Both the position numbers and the translations under genes were made by a program. 64,000 bases of DNA, taken from Amycolatopsis oliviviridis (GTDB lineage: Bacteria > Actinomycetota > Actinomycetes > Mycobacteriales > Pseudonocardiaceae). The stretch is taken from positions 85,016-149,015 of the forward strand of contig NZ_BNAY01000014.1 in assembly GCF_014654365.1 (NCBI RefSeq). The letters are read 5' to 3'. Below are positions 16,955 to 25,290 of the stretch, piece by piece (position 1 is the stretch's first letter; each line of letters starts with the position of its first letter). The notes below the pieces were generated by a model, which worked only from the letters and a program-made list of their open reading frames with translations, was not told where the DNA came from and searched no databases.

Positions 16955-17056
16955 GGACTTGACCTTCGATCAGCCGTGGCCAGATCCAGCAGGTGCCAAA
17001 GACAACCTTGGCCCTAACCCGAATCGCCACTCACGACCCACTCGGCCACAGCCCCT

Positions 17057-17839
17057 TCAGCAGGTGCAGCTGCCCTCGAAGGTGATGCTGTTCCCGTCCT
17101 CCAGGCCCGCGCTCCCGGTGAACCGGATCTCGAATTCGCCGGGTTCGGTCAGGACGATCTTCGGGCTGGTCGCCGAACCGTCGGCGCCGGTCTTGGCCGT
17201 CGCCGTCTCTGCGCCGCCTTCGAAGACCAGCACGTTCTTCGGCCGCGCCGCGCGCACGAAGAAGTTCACCGGCACGTCGGCCGCGGGCTGGCCGTTCTCC
17301 CCGATCACGCGCACCACGAACGGCTGCCCCGGCGTCTTCGACGACAGCCGCTGCCCGTTGCCGGACAGGATCGCGAGCGTCCGCACCCCGGCCGCCCAGG
17401 TGTTGGACAGCCCGGGCAGCGAGCAGACCTCCTGATACAGCCGCGCCCCGGTGGCCGGCGCCTCCGCGGTGAGGCAGCGAGCGGTCGCGACGTTCGCCAG
17501 CAGCACCAGCCCGGGCAGCCCGGCGTTGCGGCGCCACTGCTGGTAGCGGTCCTTGCCGTCGCACGCCACGAGTTTGACGCCGATCCCGTCCACCGGGCTG
17601 ATCGCCGCCAGGCACTGTCCACTCGGGACGTGTTTGTACGAGAGCGCCGCCTTGTCGTACACCCACCGCGCGCCGGCGTCCTTCGCGTCGGCGAGGACGG
17701 GTTTGCCGTCGGCCGCGGCCAAGGAGATGTTCCCGCCGCCGTCGGCGAGGTAGACCGGGGTCCCGGCGGGTTGTGCGGAGGCGGGTGACGCGAGCAGCGT
17801 CATCGGGAGCATCGCGAAGAACAGCACGACCTTGCGCAA
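17057..17839 (-). CDS. Secreted two-domain protein (possible ricin-like plus Ig-like domains)
   Basis: This 260-residue protein has a signal peptide (MRKVVLFFAMLPMTLLASPA, then SAQ). Residues about 27-150 resemble a beta-trefoil lectin-like fold, with short repeats containing GQCLAAI, YQQWRR and ARCLTAEA. Residues about 155-260 look like an Ig-like bacterial domain (NGQPAADVPVNFFV, TGADGSATSPKIVLTEPGEF). The protein ends in CTC. Both domain calls come from pattern reading and need a profile search. It lies convergent to the cysteine-rich secreted protein across a gap full of palindromes. Confidence 0.75.
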   Translation of the reverse strand: MRKVVLFFAMLPMTLLASPASAQPAGTPVYLADGGGNISLAAADGKPVLADAKDAGARWVYDKAALSYKHVPSGQCLAAISPVDGIGVKLVACDGKDRYQQWRRNAGLPGLVLLANVATARCLTAEAPATGARLYQEVCSLPGLSNTWAAGVRTLAILSGNGQRLSSKTPGQPFVVRVIGENGQPAADVPVNFFVRAARPKNVLVFEGGAETATAKTGADGSATSPKIVLTEPGEFEIRFTGSAGLEDGNSITFEGSCTC

Positions 17840-17925
17840 GCCGGACCCCTATCGTGTCGGTCTGGATCTCCTTCCGAGCTAACCGCCCGCGACATCCGCC
17901 GCCAACCGGCACCACACGATCGGGT

Positions 17926-18150
17926 TCAGCCGAACCGCACGTGGGTCTGCCACAGCTTGAACAGCTCAAGATCACCGACGACGTCTTCGGCGTCCTTGCG
18001 CTGGTAGAGCGCCAGGAGCAGTTCCGTCAGCGAACCACGGATTGTCACTGCGGCCCCGCGCCGATCCCGTTCCCGGCGGACCTGATCGTCGGGCACCGGC
18101 TCCGTCGCCCGGGTCCGGACGATCTCCGCGCAGTGCCGGTCGAAATCCAT
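17926..18150 (-). pseudogene. Shrunken mycothiol-dependent maleylpyruvate isomerase (MDMPI)-family remnant
   Basis: This is an open frame of 74 residues. Its start (MDFDRHCAEIVRT) matches the N-terminus usual for this DinB-like family, and its end (AAVTIRGSLTELLLALYQRK, then VVGDLELFKLWQTHVRFG) matches the family's C-terminal domain. The middle part, normally well over 100 residues and including the metal-binding helices, is missing and replaced by the charged linker EPVPDDQVRRERDRRG. The simplest reading is an in-frame internal deletion that removed the catalytic core; it may still be translated. It sits 56 bases after the DUF58 gene on the same strand. The comparison with full-length relatives is from memory. 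Confidence 0.6.
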
Positions 18151-18206
18151 CGTGCCTCCTGATGTCCGGTTCACCAGGGGGCGGAGCCGATCGACGGCTC
18201 TCGACG

Positions 18207-19493
18207 TCACAGCCGTCCGGCGGCCTTGAGCGCGAGATAGCGGTCGGCCAGCCGCGGGGGCAGCTCCTCGGGCACGGCGTCGACGACCTCGACCCCGTGC
18301 CGCGCCAGCCGCGCGGTGACCTGGCGCCGTTCGGCCAGCACCCGCTCGGCCGCGGCCGCGTCGTAGACGGCTTCCGCGTCGCCCCGGCCCGCCGCCATCT
18401 CGGCGACCCGCGGATCGGCGACCGCGGCGATCATCAGCTGATGCCGCGAGGTCAGCTTGGACAGCACCGGGAACAGGCCTTCTTCCAGCGGTGCCGCGTC
18501 CAGGCCGGTCAGCAGGACGACCAGCGCGCGCCGCCGGGTCCGCCGCAGCACCTCGGCGATCATCCCCCGCGCGTCGGTCTCGACCAGCGACGGTTCGAGC
18601 GGCGCCATCGCGTTCACCAAGGCGGGCAACAGATCCGACGAGCCCTGGACCGCGGCGCGGACCTGACGGTCGTAGGCGAGGAGGTCGACGCGATCCCCCG
18701 CCCGCGCGGCGAGCACGGCCAGCAGCAGGGCCGCGTCCATCGCCGCGTCGAGCCGCGGCGCGTCGCCGACCCGGCCCGCCGAAACCCTGCCGGTGTCGAG
18801 GACCAGCACCACGTGCCGATCGCGTTCGGGACGCCAGGTCCGCACCATGACGTCGGACGCGCGCGCCGAGGCCCGCCAGTCGATCGACCGGACGTCGTCG
18901 CCGATCACGTACTCGCGCAGGGAGTCGAATTCCGTGCCCTGGCCCCGGATCAGCACCGCGTTGCGGCCGTCGAGCTGCTGCAGCCGCGCCAGCCGCGACG
19001 GCAGATGCTTGCGGCTGTGGAACGGCGGCAGCACCCGCACGGTCCACGGCACCTCGTGCGACCCCTGCCGCGCCGCGAGCCCCAGCGGCCCGGTCGACCG
19101 GACGGTGACCCGGACCGCCGTCCGGTCGCCGCGCCGGGTCGGCAGGAGCCGGGTGGTCACGACGCGGCGTTCGCCCGCGGGCAACGTCAGGCGGTGCCTG
19201 TCGTCCGCGCCGGCGCTGGGCGGCCAGGCGTCCCGAAGCCACGCACGCACCGGACGGCCACCGGGATTGGCGACGGTCAGCGTGACCTCGCAAGGCTCCC
19301 CCAGCCGCACGGACGTCGCGCCGGACCGCGCGAACACCAGCCGCCGCACGCTCCCGGCGAGGACGAGATCCAGCACCACCACCAGAAACAGCACCGCCGC
19401 GGCCAGCCCGATCCCGGCCCACGAGGGCAGCAGGAGGCCGACCACCGGCGCCGCGAGGAGCGCCAGCAGCCCGAGCCGCCCGGTGACGGCCAT
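18207..19493 (-). CDS. DUF58-domain membrane protein
   Basis: A 428-residue protein with two N-terminal membrane helices (residues 5-50), a beta-sandwich region, and the DUF58 core at about residues 185-225 (EFDSLREYVIGDDVRSIDWR), followed by a von Willebrand A-like domain with a partial MIDAS-like VLVLDTG. It typically acts with the MoxR ATPase encoded just upstream, as a metal-dependent co-chaperone pair of unknown client. The ATG at 19493 overlaps the moxR stop in a TGATG arrangement. Confidence 0.92.
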   Translation of the reverse strand: MAVTGRLGLLALLAAPVVGLLLPSWAGIGLAAAVLFLVVVLDLVLAGSVRRLVFARSGATSVRLGEPCEVTLTVANPGGRPVRAWLRDAWPPSAGADDRHRLTLPAGERRVVTTRLLPTRRGDRTAVRVTVRSTGPLGLAARQGSHEVPWTVRVLPPFHSRKHLPSRLARLQQLDGRNAVLIRGQGTEFDSLREYVIGDDVRSIDWRASARASDVMVRTWRPERDRHVVLVLDTGRVSAGRVGDAPRLDAAMDAALLLAVLAARAGDRVDLLAYDRQVRAAVQGSSDLLPALVNAMAPLEPSLVETDARGMIAEVLRRTRRRALVVLLTGLDAAPLEEGLFPVLSKLTSRHQLMIAAVADPRVAEMAAGRGDAEAVYDAAAAERVLAERRQVTARLARHGVEVVDAVPEELPPRLADRYLALKAAGRL

Positions 19494-20482
19494 CAGCGAG
19501 GAACGGGCACGGACGCGAGGACGCGGTCCAGCACACCGTCGGCCGTCGCGCCTTCGAGTTCGGCCTCGGGCCGCAGATCTAGCCGGTGCCGCAAAGACGG
19601 CCGCGCCAAGGCTTTGACGTCGTCAGGTGTGGCGTAGTCACGGCCCGCGAGCCACGCCCACGCCCGCGTCGCGGCCAGCAGCGCCGTCGCGCCACGCGGG
19701 GAGACGCCGAGGCGCACGGACGGCAGCGTCCGTGTCGCGCGGCAGACGTCGACGATGTAGGCGATCACCTCGGGTCGCACGGTGACCCCGGCGACCGCAC
19801 GCCGCGCGGCGTCGAGCTGGGCGGCCCCGGCGACCGGCTGAATCCCGGCCGCCGTCAGGTCCCGCGGGTCGAAACCCTGCGCGTGCCGGGAAAGGATGCC
19901 GAATTCGTCCTCGCGGGACGGCGTCGGCATGGTCAGCTTCAGCAGGAACCGGTCCAGCTGCGCCTCGGGAAGCGGGTACGTGCCTTCGTATTCGACCGGG
20001 TTCTGCGTCGCGATGACGATGAACGGATCGGGCAACAGCCGGGTCTTGCCGTCGTTGGAGACCTGCCGCTCCTCCATCGCCTCCAGCAGCGCCGACTGCG
20101 TCTTCGGCGGGGTGCGGTTGATCTCGTCCGCCAGCAGGAGGTTCGTGAACACCGGGCCCTCGCGGAAGGAGAACTCGCCGCTGTGCGCGTCGTAGACGAT
20201 CGAACCGGTGATGTCGCCCGGCATGAGGTCCGGCGTGAACTGAACCCGGGTGGTCTTCAGGTCCAGCGCGGCGGCCAGCGCCCGCACCAGCAACGTCTTC
20301 GCCACGCCGGGAACGCCTTCGAGCAGCACGTGTCCCCGGCAGAGCAACGCGATGATGAGCCCGGTGACGGCCGCGTCGTTGCCCACCACGGCCTTCCCGA
20401 CCTCGGCGCGCAAGGCGATCAGCGCCGCCCGCGCCTCGGCCGCGCCGTCCACACTGGACTGTCCGGTCTGTTCGGTACTCAA
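19493..20482 (-). CDS. MoxR-family AAA+ ATPase
   Basis: 329 residues. Walker A is GVPGVAKT (56-63), Walker B is NLLLADEINR, and sensor 1 is IVIATQNPVEYEGTYPLPEA, all standard for MoxR proteins. The C-terminal lid carries VSPRGATALLAATRAWA. These ATPases are thought to act as chaperones that mature complexes together with vWA/DUF58 partners. The start is the TTG at 20482, giving a TTGA overlap with DUF4350. A longer start would overlap that gene extensively. Confidence 0.94.
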   Translation of the reverse strand: MSTEQTGQSSVDGAAEARAALIALRAEVGKAVVGNDAAVTGLIIALLCRGHVLLEGVPGVAKTLLVRALAAALDLKTTRVQFTPDLMPGDITGSIVYDAHSGEFSFREGPVFTNLLLADEINRTPPKTQSALLEAMEERQVSNDGKTRLLPDPFIVIATQNPVEYEGTYPLPEAQLDRFLLKLTMPTPSREDEFGILSRHAQGFDPRDLTAAGIQPVAGAAQLDAARRAVAGVTVRPEVIAYIVDVCRATRTLPSVRLGVSPRGATALLAATRAWAWLAGRDYATPDDVKALARPSLRHRLDLRPEAELEGATADGVLDRVLASVPVPR

Positions 20483-21603
20483 GACCGCTCCACCTCTCGT
20501 TCCACGACATCGAGTCCGTCCGCCAGCCGCACCAGCGCGGCGTCGTCGGCGGGCGGGTCCCCGTACAACAGCGCGCCGATTTCGGCGGGCGCGCGGCCGG
20601 TGCGTCCGGCAACGGACTCCACCAGTGCGGCGGGTTCAGCGTCGCGGGTGAGCCCCAGCAACGGCCTGAGCCGCGCGCGGGCCGCCTCACGCAGGGTTTC
20701 CCCGGCGTGCGCGGTGGCCTTCGCCTTGCGGTACAACCGTGCCCGTCCCTCGGTCGCTTCCGCCGCGCGCACCACGACCGGGATCGGCTCGGTCACCACC
20801 GGCCCCAGCCGCCGGGACCGCCACAGCGCGAGCAGCACCACCGCGACCCCGGCCTGCAGGGCCGCGTACGACCAGCCCGCCGGGATCAGTTCGGACAGCG
20901 GCTTCTTCTCGTTCTCCAGCGACGGATCGGCGGGCGTCGGCAGATACCAGACCAGCCGCTCGTGCTTGCCGAGCAGCCGCATCGCGAGCGCCGCGTTGCC
21001 CTCGTCGGCAAGCCACTCGTTGGTCAGCGGCTCGGGGGCGCCGAGCACCGTCACCGTCCCTTGTGGACCGGGGACGTCGAGGTACGAACCGCCGTAGCAA
21101 TCCCGCGCCCTGGGCTGCGTGGCCGCGTACTTCAGGCCGCCCATCGTCGCGCTCCCGGCGGCGAGGGGAGCCTCGACCTGGCAGTCGGGAGCGCGGGTCT
21201 CGGTTTCGAGCTGGCCGCTCACCCGCACCCCGGGGAGGACTTCCTCGACCGTGCCGGGACTCGGCCGCACCAGCACGACGTCCTCGGCGTCCCGCCGGAT
21301 CTGCGTGAAGGTGCTCTTGGGCACGTATCCGGGCTCGGTGATCAGCACGGTCGCGCCCGTCGCGGCGCCCTTGAGTTCGGCGGCCGTGTGCACCGTGGTG
21401 ATCTTGACGCCTTCCCGCTCCAGCAAGGTCGCCAGCGCGCGCCCGCCCGCGGGCTCGTAGGACCCCGGTTCGAGCGCGCCGGTGGTCTGCTCGCCCTGGA
21501 CGAGGACGAGCAGCGTCCCGGTCAGCACGAGCAGGAAGACGACCGCGAGCGGAAGCCGCACCCCGCGCCAGATCCGGCGGGCGTCGGGCGAAACCGAGGT
21601 CAT
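20479..21603 (-). CDS. DUF4350-domain membrane protein
   Basis: This 374-residue protein has a first membrane helix at residues 17-35 (LPLAVVFLLVLTGTLLVLV), then an extracytoplasmic DUF4350 domain beginning SYEPAGGRALATLLEREGVK, a second helix near residue 252 (ALQAGVAVVLLALW), and a cytoplasmic C-terminus. The domain resembles glutamine-amidotransferase-like folds but I see no catalytic triad. It is coupled by ATGA to DUF4129 and by TTGA to moxR, so these proteins are presumably made in matched amounts. Confidence 0.9.
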   Translation of the reverse strand: MTSVSPDARRIWRGVRLPLAVVFLLVLTGTLLVLVQGEQTTGALEPGSYEPAGGRALATLLEREGVKITTVHTAAELKGAATGATVLITEPGYVPKSTFTQIRRDAEDVVLVRPSPGTVEEVLPGVRVSGQLETETRAPDCQVEAPLAAGSATMGGLKYAATQPRARDCYGGSYLDVPGPQGTVTVLGAPEPLTNEWLADEGNAALAMRLLGKHERLVWYLPTPADPSLENEKKPLSELIPAGWSYAALQAGVAVVLLALWRSRRLGPVVTEPIPVVVRAAEATEGRARLYRKAKATAHAGETLREAARARLRPLLGLTRDAEPAALVESVAGRTGRAPAEIGALLYGDPPADDAALVRLADGLDVVEREVERS

Positions 21604-22241
21604 CCGGCCGCCAACGCGACGGGGCGGGCACGACGGCAGCGTTCGTCCAATTCGGACAGTGAGCGGTAGCCTGCCTCGGTGGCCGGGATCCCGCCGTAGT
21701 GGACGTCGTCGAACAACCGGGCGCCGGCGCGCAGCGGGTCCGCGACGTCGAGCAGCAGCCGTCCGGCTTCGAGGGCGGCCTCGTCGGCGGTCCGGCCGGA
21801 TTTCTCGTCCAGCAGCGCCCGTTCCTCCAAGGACCGCACCACGGCGCGGAAGATCTCACGGACGGCGTCGTCGAAGTCGCCGCGCGACGCGGCCTCCTCG
21901 GCCGCCTTGCGGTGTTCGCCGGATGCCTTGCGCTGCCCCGCGAACACGGCCCGTCCGCTCTTGGCCGACGTCGCCAGGGGGCCGGACCGCACGCGGATCA
22001 CCACCACCAGCACGATCAGCACGACGACCAGCAGCAGCACCGCGAAGATCCCGCCGGGCACCACGCCGTCGACGGTGTCGAGGAAGCTCAGCAGCTTTTC
22101 GAGCACCCAGCTGAACGCCTCGGACAACCAGCTCGGTTTCGCGTTCTGATAGGCCGATCCCGAGAGCTCCTCGGCGGCGCGCAGCCGGGCGGTGTCCCGG
22201 TCGATGTCGACCGGGACGTCGGTGAGGAAGCGCGTCACCAT
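21600..22241 (-). CDS. DUF4129-domain membrane protein
   Basis: 213 residues with one membrane helix near residues 70-88 (GIFAVLLLVVVLIVLVVVI) and a cytoplasmic C-terminal DUF4129 domain (residues about 115-200, EEAASRGDFDDAVREIFRAV, then LDVADPLRAGARLFDDVHYG). DUF4129 is sometimes found fused to transglutaminase-like enzymes, but here it stands alone beside MoxR/DUF58, the common actinobacterial arrangement. It overlaps the upstream membrane-protein gene by seven bases. Confidence 0.9.
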   Translation of the reverse strand: MVTRFLTDVPVDIDRDTARLRAAEELSGSAYQNAKPSWLSEAFSWVLEKLLSFLDTVDGVVPGGIFAVLLLVVVLIVLVVVIRVRSGPLATSAKSGRAVFAGQRKASGEHRKAAEEAASRGDFDDAVREIFRAVVRSLEERALLDEKSGRTADEAALEAGRLLLDVADPLRAGARLFDDVHYGGIPATEAGYRSLSELDERCRRARPVALAAG

Positions 22242-23359
22242 GCCTGCGGCGGGGGCGGCGGCGTGATCCCGGCGGCGCGGGCCAGTTCGATGTCCATGCC
22301 CTCGCGGCGCATCCGCTGGTCGATGTAGAGGATCACGGTCACCAGCGCGGTGAACGGGCCGACGACCGTCTGCGCGATCACCGTCCCCACCGACTGCAGG
22401 ATCAGGTCACCGGTCGAGGGAACGTACATCTGGTCCAGATTGCCGAAAATGGACAGGAAGGCGCTGAAGCTGAACGGCAGCGTGATGATCGACGCCAGGA
22501 ACGACGAGATCACGTAGGCCAGCAGCAGGATCCCGAACACCCGCCAGAACATGCCCGAGACCAGCTTCACCGACCGGCGGAACGCCTCCATCACGGTGCC
22601 GCGTTCGAGGATGAACGCGGGGCTGGCCAGCGCCCAGAAGGTGTAGGGGATGATCGCGGGCAGCAGGCAGAAGATCGCGCCGACCAGGATCGCCAGCGTG
22701 TAGAGCACGGTCAGCCCGAGCAGCGGCAGCAGCCGCGGCGTGGCCTCCTTCACCGCCTCCTTGAAGGTGACGGGCTTGCCCAGCACGGCCCGGCCCATCA
22801 GGACGGTCAGGAATCCGGTGAGGATGGTCGTCCCGAGCAGGGTGGCGACGAGCGTGATGAACGACGACGCCAGCGACCCGCCCAGGACGCCGAGCATCTG
22901 GTTCATCAGTTCCTGATCGGTGGCCGCCGGGCCGAGATCGCGGACCTTTTCGAGGTCGCCGGTGGTGTCGACCAGCAACAGCCCGACCAGGTTGAGGGCC
23001 GCGGTGAGCACGGCGGTGACCGCGGCGGCGCCGAAGACCATCCGCCAGTACCTGCGCATGGCCGTGACCGCGCCGTCGAGGATGTCGGTCAGGTTCAGCG
23101 GCCGCAGCGGGATGACCCCGGGCCTGCCGAGACCGACCTTCCAGTTCGCGTACTGCTGCTGCGGCGGCTGATAGGACGGCAGCGGAGGCGGCGGCGTCGC
23201 CCCGGACGGGGACTGCCACTGCTGCTCCGGCGCCGGTGACGGCGGCACTTCCCCCTGCGGCGGCGTCGGCGTGTCCGCCTGCGGCTGTGCTGGTTTGTCC
23301 GCCTGCGGCTTCGGCGTCTCGGTACCTTCCGGCCCGGACGGTCCGCCGGTCTCCGTCAT
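22235..23359 (-). CDS. Multi-pass membrane protein of the glycerophosphodiesterase-membrane-domain type
   Basis: 374 residues. The first 75 are rich in Pro, Gln and Ser and are probably cytoplasmic. The rest holds about six hydrophobic helices beginning RPLNLTDILDGAVTAMRRYW, the typical entry to this family, which occurs both alone and fused to glycerophosphodiester phosphodiesterases. No catalytic domain is present. The gene leads the operon to DUF4129, DUF4350, MoxR and DUF58, so its product may be the membrane scaffold or client of that system. That role is inferred from position only. Confidence 0.85.
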   Translation of the reverse strand: MTETGGPSGPEGTETPKPQADKPAQPQADTPTPPQGEVPPSPAPEQQWQSPSGATPPPPLPSYQPPQQQYANWKVGLGRPGVIPLRPLNLTDILDGAVTAMRRYWRMVFGAAAVTAVLTAALNLVGLLLVDTTGDLEKVRDLGPAATDQELMNQMLGVLGGSLASSFITLVATLLGTTILTGFLTVLMGRAVLGKPVTFKEAVKEATPRLLPLLGLTVLYTLAILVGAIFCLLPAIIPYTFWALASPAFILERGTVMEAFRRSVKLVSGMFWRVFGILLLAYVISSFLASIITLPFSFSAFLSIFGNLDQMYVPSTGDLILQSVGTVIAQTVVGPFTALVTVILYIDQRMRREGMDIELARAAGITPPPPPQAW

Positions 23360-23515
23360 GCGACAGCCCCTTACCCGTTCTTGTTGCTTGCGCCCACTCT
23401 TCCAGAGGGCCCGACACCCGGCCAGAGCTGGGGTGACGACACTGATGGGTGACCACTCGCCTCACCGTGGATACCCTCTGCAGCCAAGCAGTGGGAGGGG
23501 AGGCCGTTAGCTCGT

Positions 23516-23521
23516 TATGCT
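23516..23521 (+). promoter_or_regulatory. Possible -10 element of the second zinc peptidase gene
   Basis: TATGCT in GTTATGCTGAAC, 55 bases before the ATG, mirroring the motif before the paralogue at 11850-11855. The 216-base divergent gap 23360-23575 shows no other site that I can support. Confidence 0.3.
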
Positions 23522-23575
23522 GAACATCGGACCGGGCGCCCCCGGTTCGCCCCTAGAACCACCGGGACCGACTTG

Positions 23576-24682
23576 ATGACGCAACCGCCCCACGGCCAGT
23601 GGCCGCCACGCGGCGCCGTCCAGCCACCGCCGGTGCACGGCCAGCCACCTCCCCAGGTGCCCGGCCAGCCCCCTCCTCAGTGGCACGGCGCGCCGCACCA
23701 GTTCCCGCCGCCGCCACGCCGGTCCGTGGGCGCGATCGTCGGCATCTGCCTCGGCGCGGTCGCCGTGCTGGTCCTCGGTCTGGTGGCGATCGTTTCACTC
23801 AATCGTGACGGCAACGATCACGTGGCGAACGCGGGCTACAGCACCCTGCCGAACCCGCCGTCGTCGACGGAAGTACCGGCGACCGGTTCGTCGTCGCCCT
23901 CGTCCTCGACCAACCCGTTCCCGACGTCGCCGACCAGGGCACCGTCCTCTTCGAGCGGGCCGCAGAAGATCCTCAAGCTCGGTGACCACCCGATCCTCCA
24001 GGATCCCAACGCCGGCCTGCAGAACCGGGTCTGCACGCTGCCGCAGTGGCAGAGCAGTCAGCAGGCGGCCGAGGCGTTCTTCACCGCGGCGGGCAAATGC
24101 CTCGACAACGCGTGGGGCCCGTTCCTGGAGGCCTACAAGCTGCCGTTCATCCCGCCCGCCCTGCACTTCCCGACCGGGGCCAGCTTCGAAACCGAATGCG
24201 GCACGATCCAGGTGGGCATCGCGACGGCGGCGTACTACTGCGAGAACAACCTCTACGTGCCGTTCCGGGGTCTCCAGACCGACCAGTACGGCAACAACCC
24301 CGGCGTCTACCTGGCCCTCTTCGCGCACGAGTACGGGCATCACGTGCAGGAGGTCGCCGGGCTGATGGACGCTGCCTGGCAGAAGATCTACGACTCGGGC
24401 CAGAACAGCCCCGCCGGGCTGGAGATGTCGCGGCGCAAGGAACTGCAGGCGCAGTGCTTCTCCGGGATGTTCCTCGGCGCGCACGTCGACCAGGGCGGCA
24501 CGGTCAGCCGGGACATGTACAACAAGGCGTGGAACGACCAGGAGACCCGCGGCGACAACACCTCGCGCAGCCAGGACCACGGGACGAACGCGCATTACGC
24601 GTCCTGGTGGCGGGCGGGCGCGAGCAACAACCGGATCGCCGACTGCAACACCTTCTCGGCCCCTTCGAGCGCCGTTTCCTGA
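23576..24682 (+). CDS. Membrane-anchored zinc metallopeptidase (YpfJ-like), short-tail paralogue
   Basis: 368 residues: a proline-rich cytoplasmic tail of about 45 residues, one membrane helix (about 50-70, GAIVGICLGAVAVLVLGLVA), a Ser/Pro/Thr linker and the peptidase domain. Zinc motif HEYGHH near residue 251; ELQAQCFSGMFLG follows about 45 residues later. The domain aligns throughout with the protein at 11924-13420 (shared PGVYLA(V/L)FAHEY, GLEMSRR and QYGN). I chose the ATG at 23576; a TTG directly before it is the only earlier option. It is divergent from the MoxR operon. Confidence 0.92.
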   Translation: MTQPPHGQWPPRGAVQPPPVHGQPPPQVPGQPPPQWHGAPHQFPPPPRRSVGAIVGICLGAVAVLVLGLVAIVSLNRDGNDHVANAGYSTLPNPPSSTEVPATGSSSPSSSTNPFPTSPTRAPSSSSGPQKILKLGDHPILQDPNAGLQNRVCTLPQWQSSQQAAEAFFTAAGKCLDNAWGPFLEAYKLPFIPPALHFPTGASFETECGTIQVGIATAAYYCENNLYVPFRGLQTDQYGNNPGVYLALFAHEYGHHVQEVAGLMDAAWQKIYDSGQNSPAGLEMSRRKELQAQCFSGMFLGAHVDQGGTVSRDMYNKAWNDQETRGDNTSRSQDHGTNAHYASWWRAGASNNRIADCNTFSAPSSAVS

Positions 24683-24686
24683 CTCT

Positions 24687-24750
24687 CGCGTTTCGTCCTC
24701 TGGATGCGGTAGTTGCGCGTGCAAGTACCGCATCCAGAGGACGAAACGCG
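24687..24750. repeat. Family D palindrome, copy D2, probable bidirectional terminator
   Basis: 64 bases: outer CGCGTTTCGTCCTCTGGATG, inner GCGGTAGTTGCGCGTGCAAG and the inverse. It starts four bases past the peptidase stop and ends eight bases before the convergent gene's stop, so it fills the whole gap. Confidence 0.9.
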
Positions 24751-24757
24751 GACGTCG

Positions 24758-25231
24758 TCAGGCGGCGACGGGGACCCGCGGCCCGCGCAGCACCAGGAAG
24801 ACGTACATCCCGCCCGCGAAGCAGCTGAACACCAGCAGAGCCAGCCCCAGCGGCCGCCGCGCGTCGCTGGCGCCCGCCGTCGTGTCGACGGCGTGCACCG
24901 CGATCCCGTCACCCGAGGCACCGTCGGGGACGACGACGTCGATGCGCTCGCCCTTGCCGTGCCCGCAGCCGTTGAGCGATCCCTCGACCGGCTTGCCGCC
25001 GAATTCGAACTTGACCTTCTCGCTGGCCCCGCCGCCCGCACAGGGCGCGGGCTGGACGACCTCCGCCTGCACGGTCGTCCCCTGGGTTTCGTTCGAGATA
25101 CCGAACAGCCCCGGCCCGGCGAACCAGGCCAGGAAGATCACCAGCAGGCCGGCACCGGCCGCCACGGCCAGGGAGTTCCACCCCGGGGTGAGCCCTCTGG
25201 CGGGGTCCGATCGCTTGCGCACGTCCGCCAT
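24758..25231 (-). CDS. Two-helix membrane protein of unknown function
   Basis: 157 residues: a short basic cytoplasmic N-terminus, a helix (about 25-45, SLAVAAGAGLLVIFLAWFAG), an extracytoplasmic segment of about 80 residues with three cysteines (APCAGG, NGCGHG), and a second helix near the C-terminus (LGLALLVFSCFAGGMYVFLV). The ATG at 25231 has GAGG upstream; a TTG at 25252 would extend it by seven residues. I recognise no family. It lies downstream of a K+ channel gene after a 59-base gap that contains half of a family E palindrome arm (AGCAAAGGTCCC near 25276). Confidence 0.75.
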   Translation of the reverse strand: MADVRKRSDPARGLTPGWNSLAVAAGAGLLVIFLAWFAGPGLFGISNETQGTTVQAEVVQPAPCAGGGASEKVKFEFGGKPVEGSLNGCGHGKGERIDVVVPDGASGDGIAVHAVDTTAGASDARRPLGLALLVFSCFAGGMYVFLVLRGPRVPVAA

Positions 25232-25290
25232 GCTCCCAGAACCTCGCGGCAAAACACAGCGAGCCCTACAGCGATAGCAAAGGTCCCCCG

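Noticed and set aside
16638..17017. Short frames encoding VKAPFPRLSRGKGAFTR-like peptides
   Set aside because: Similar peptides appear wherever a family A palindrome is read through, in several frames and on both strands. They reflect the repeat, not a gene. Family D and E copies give similar artefacts.
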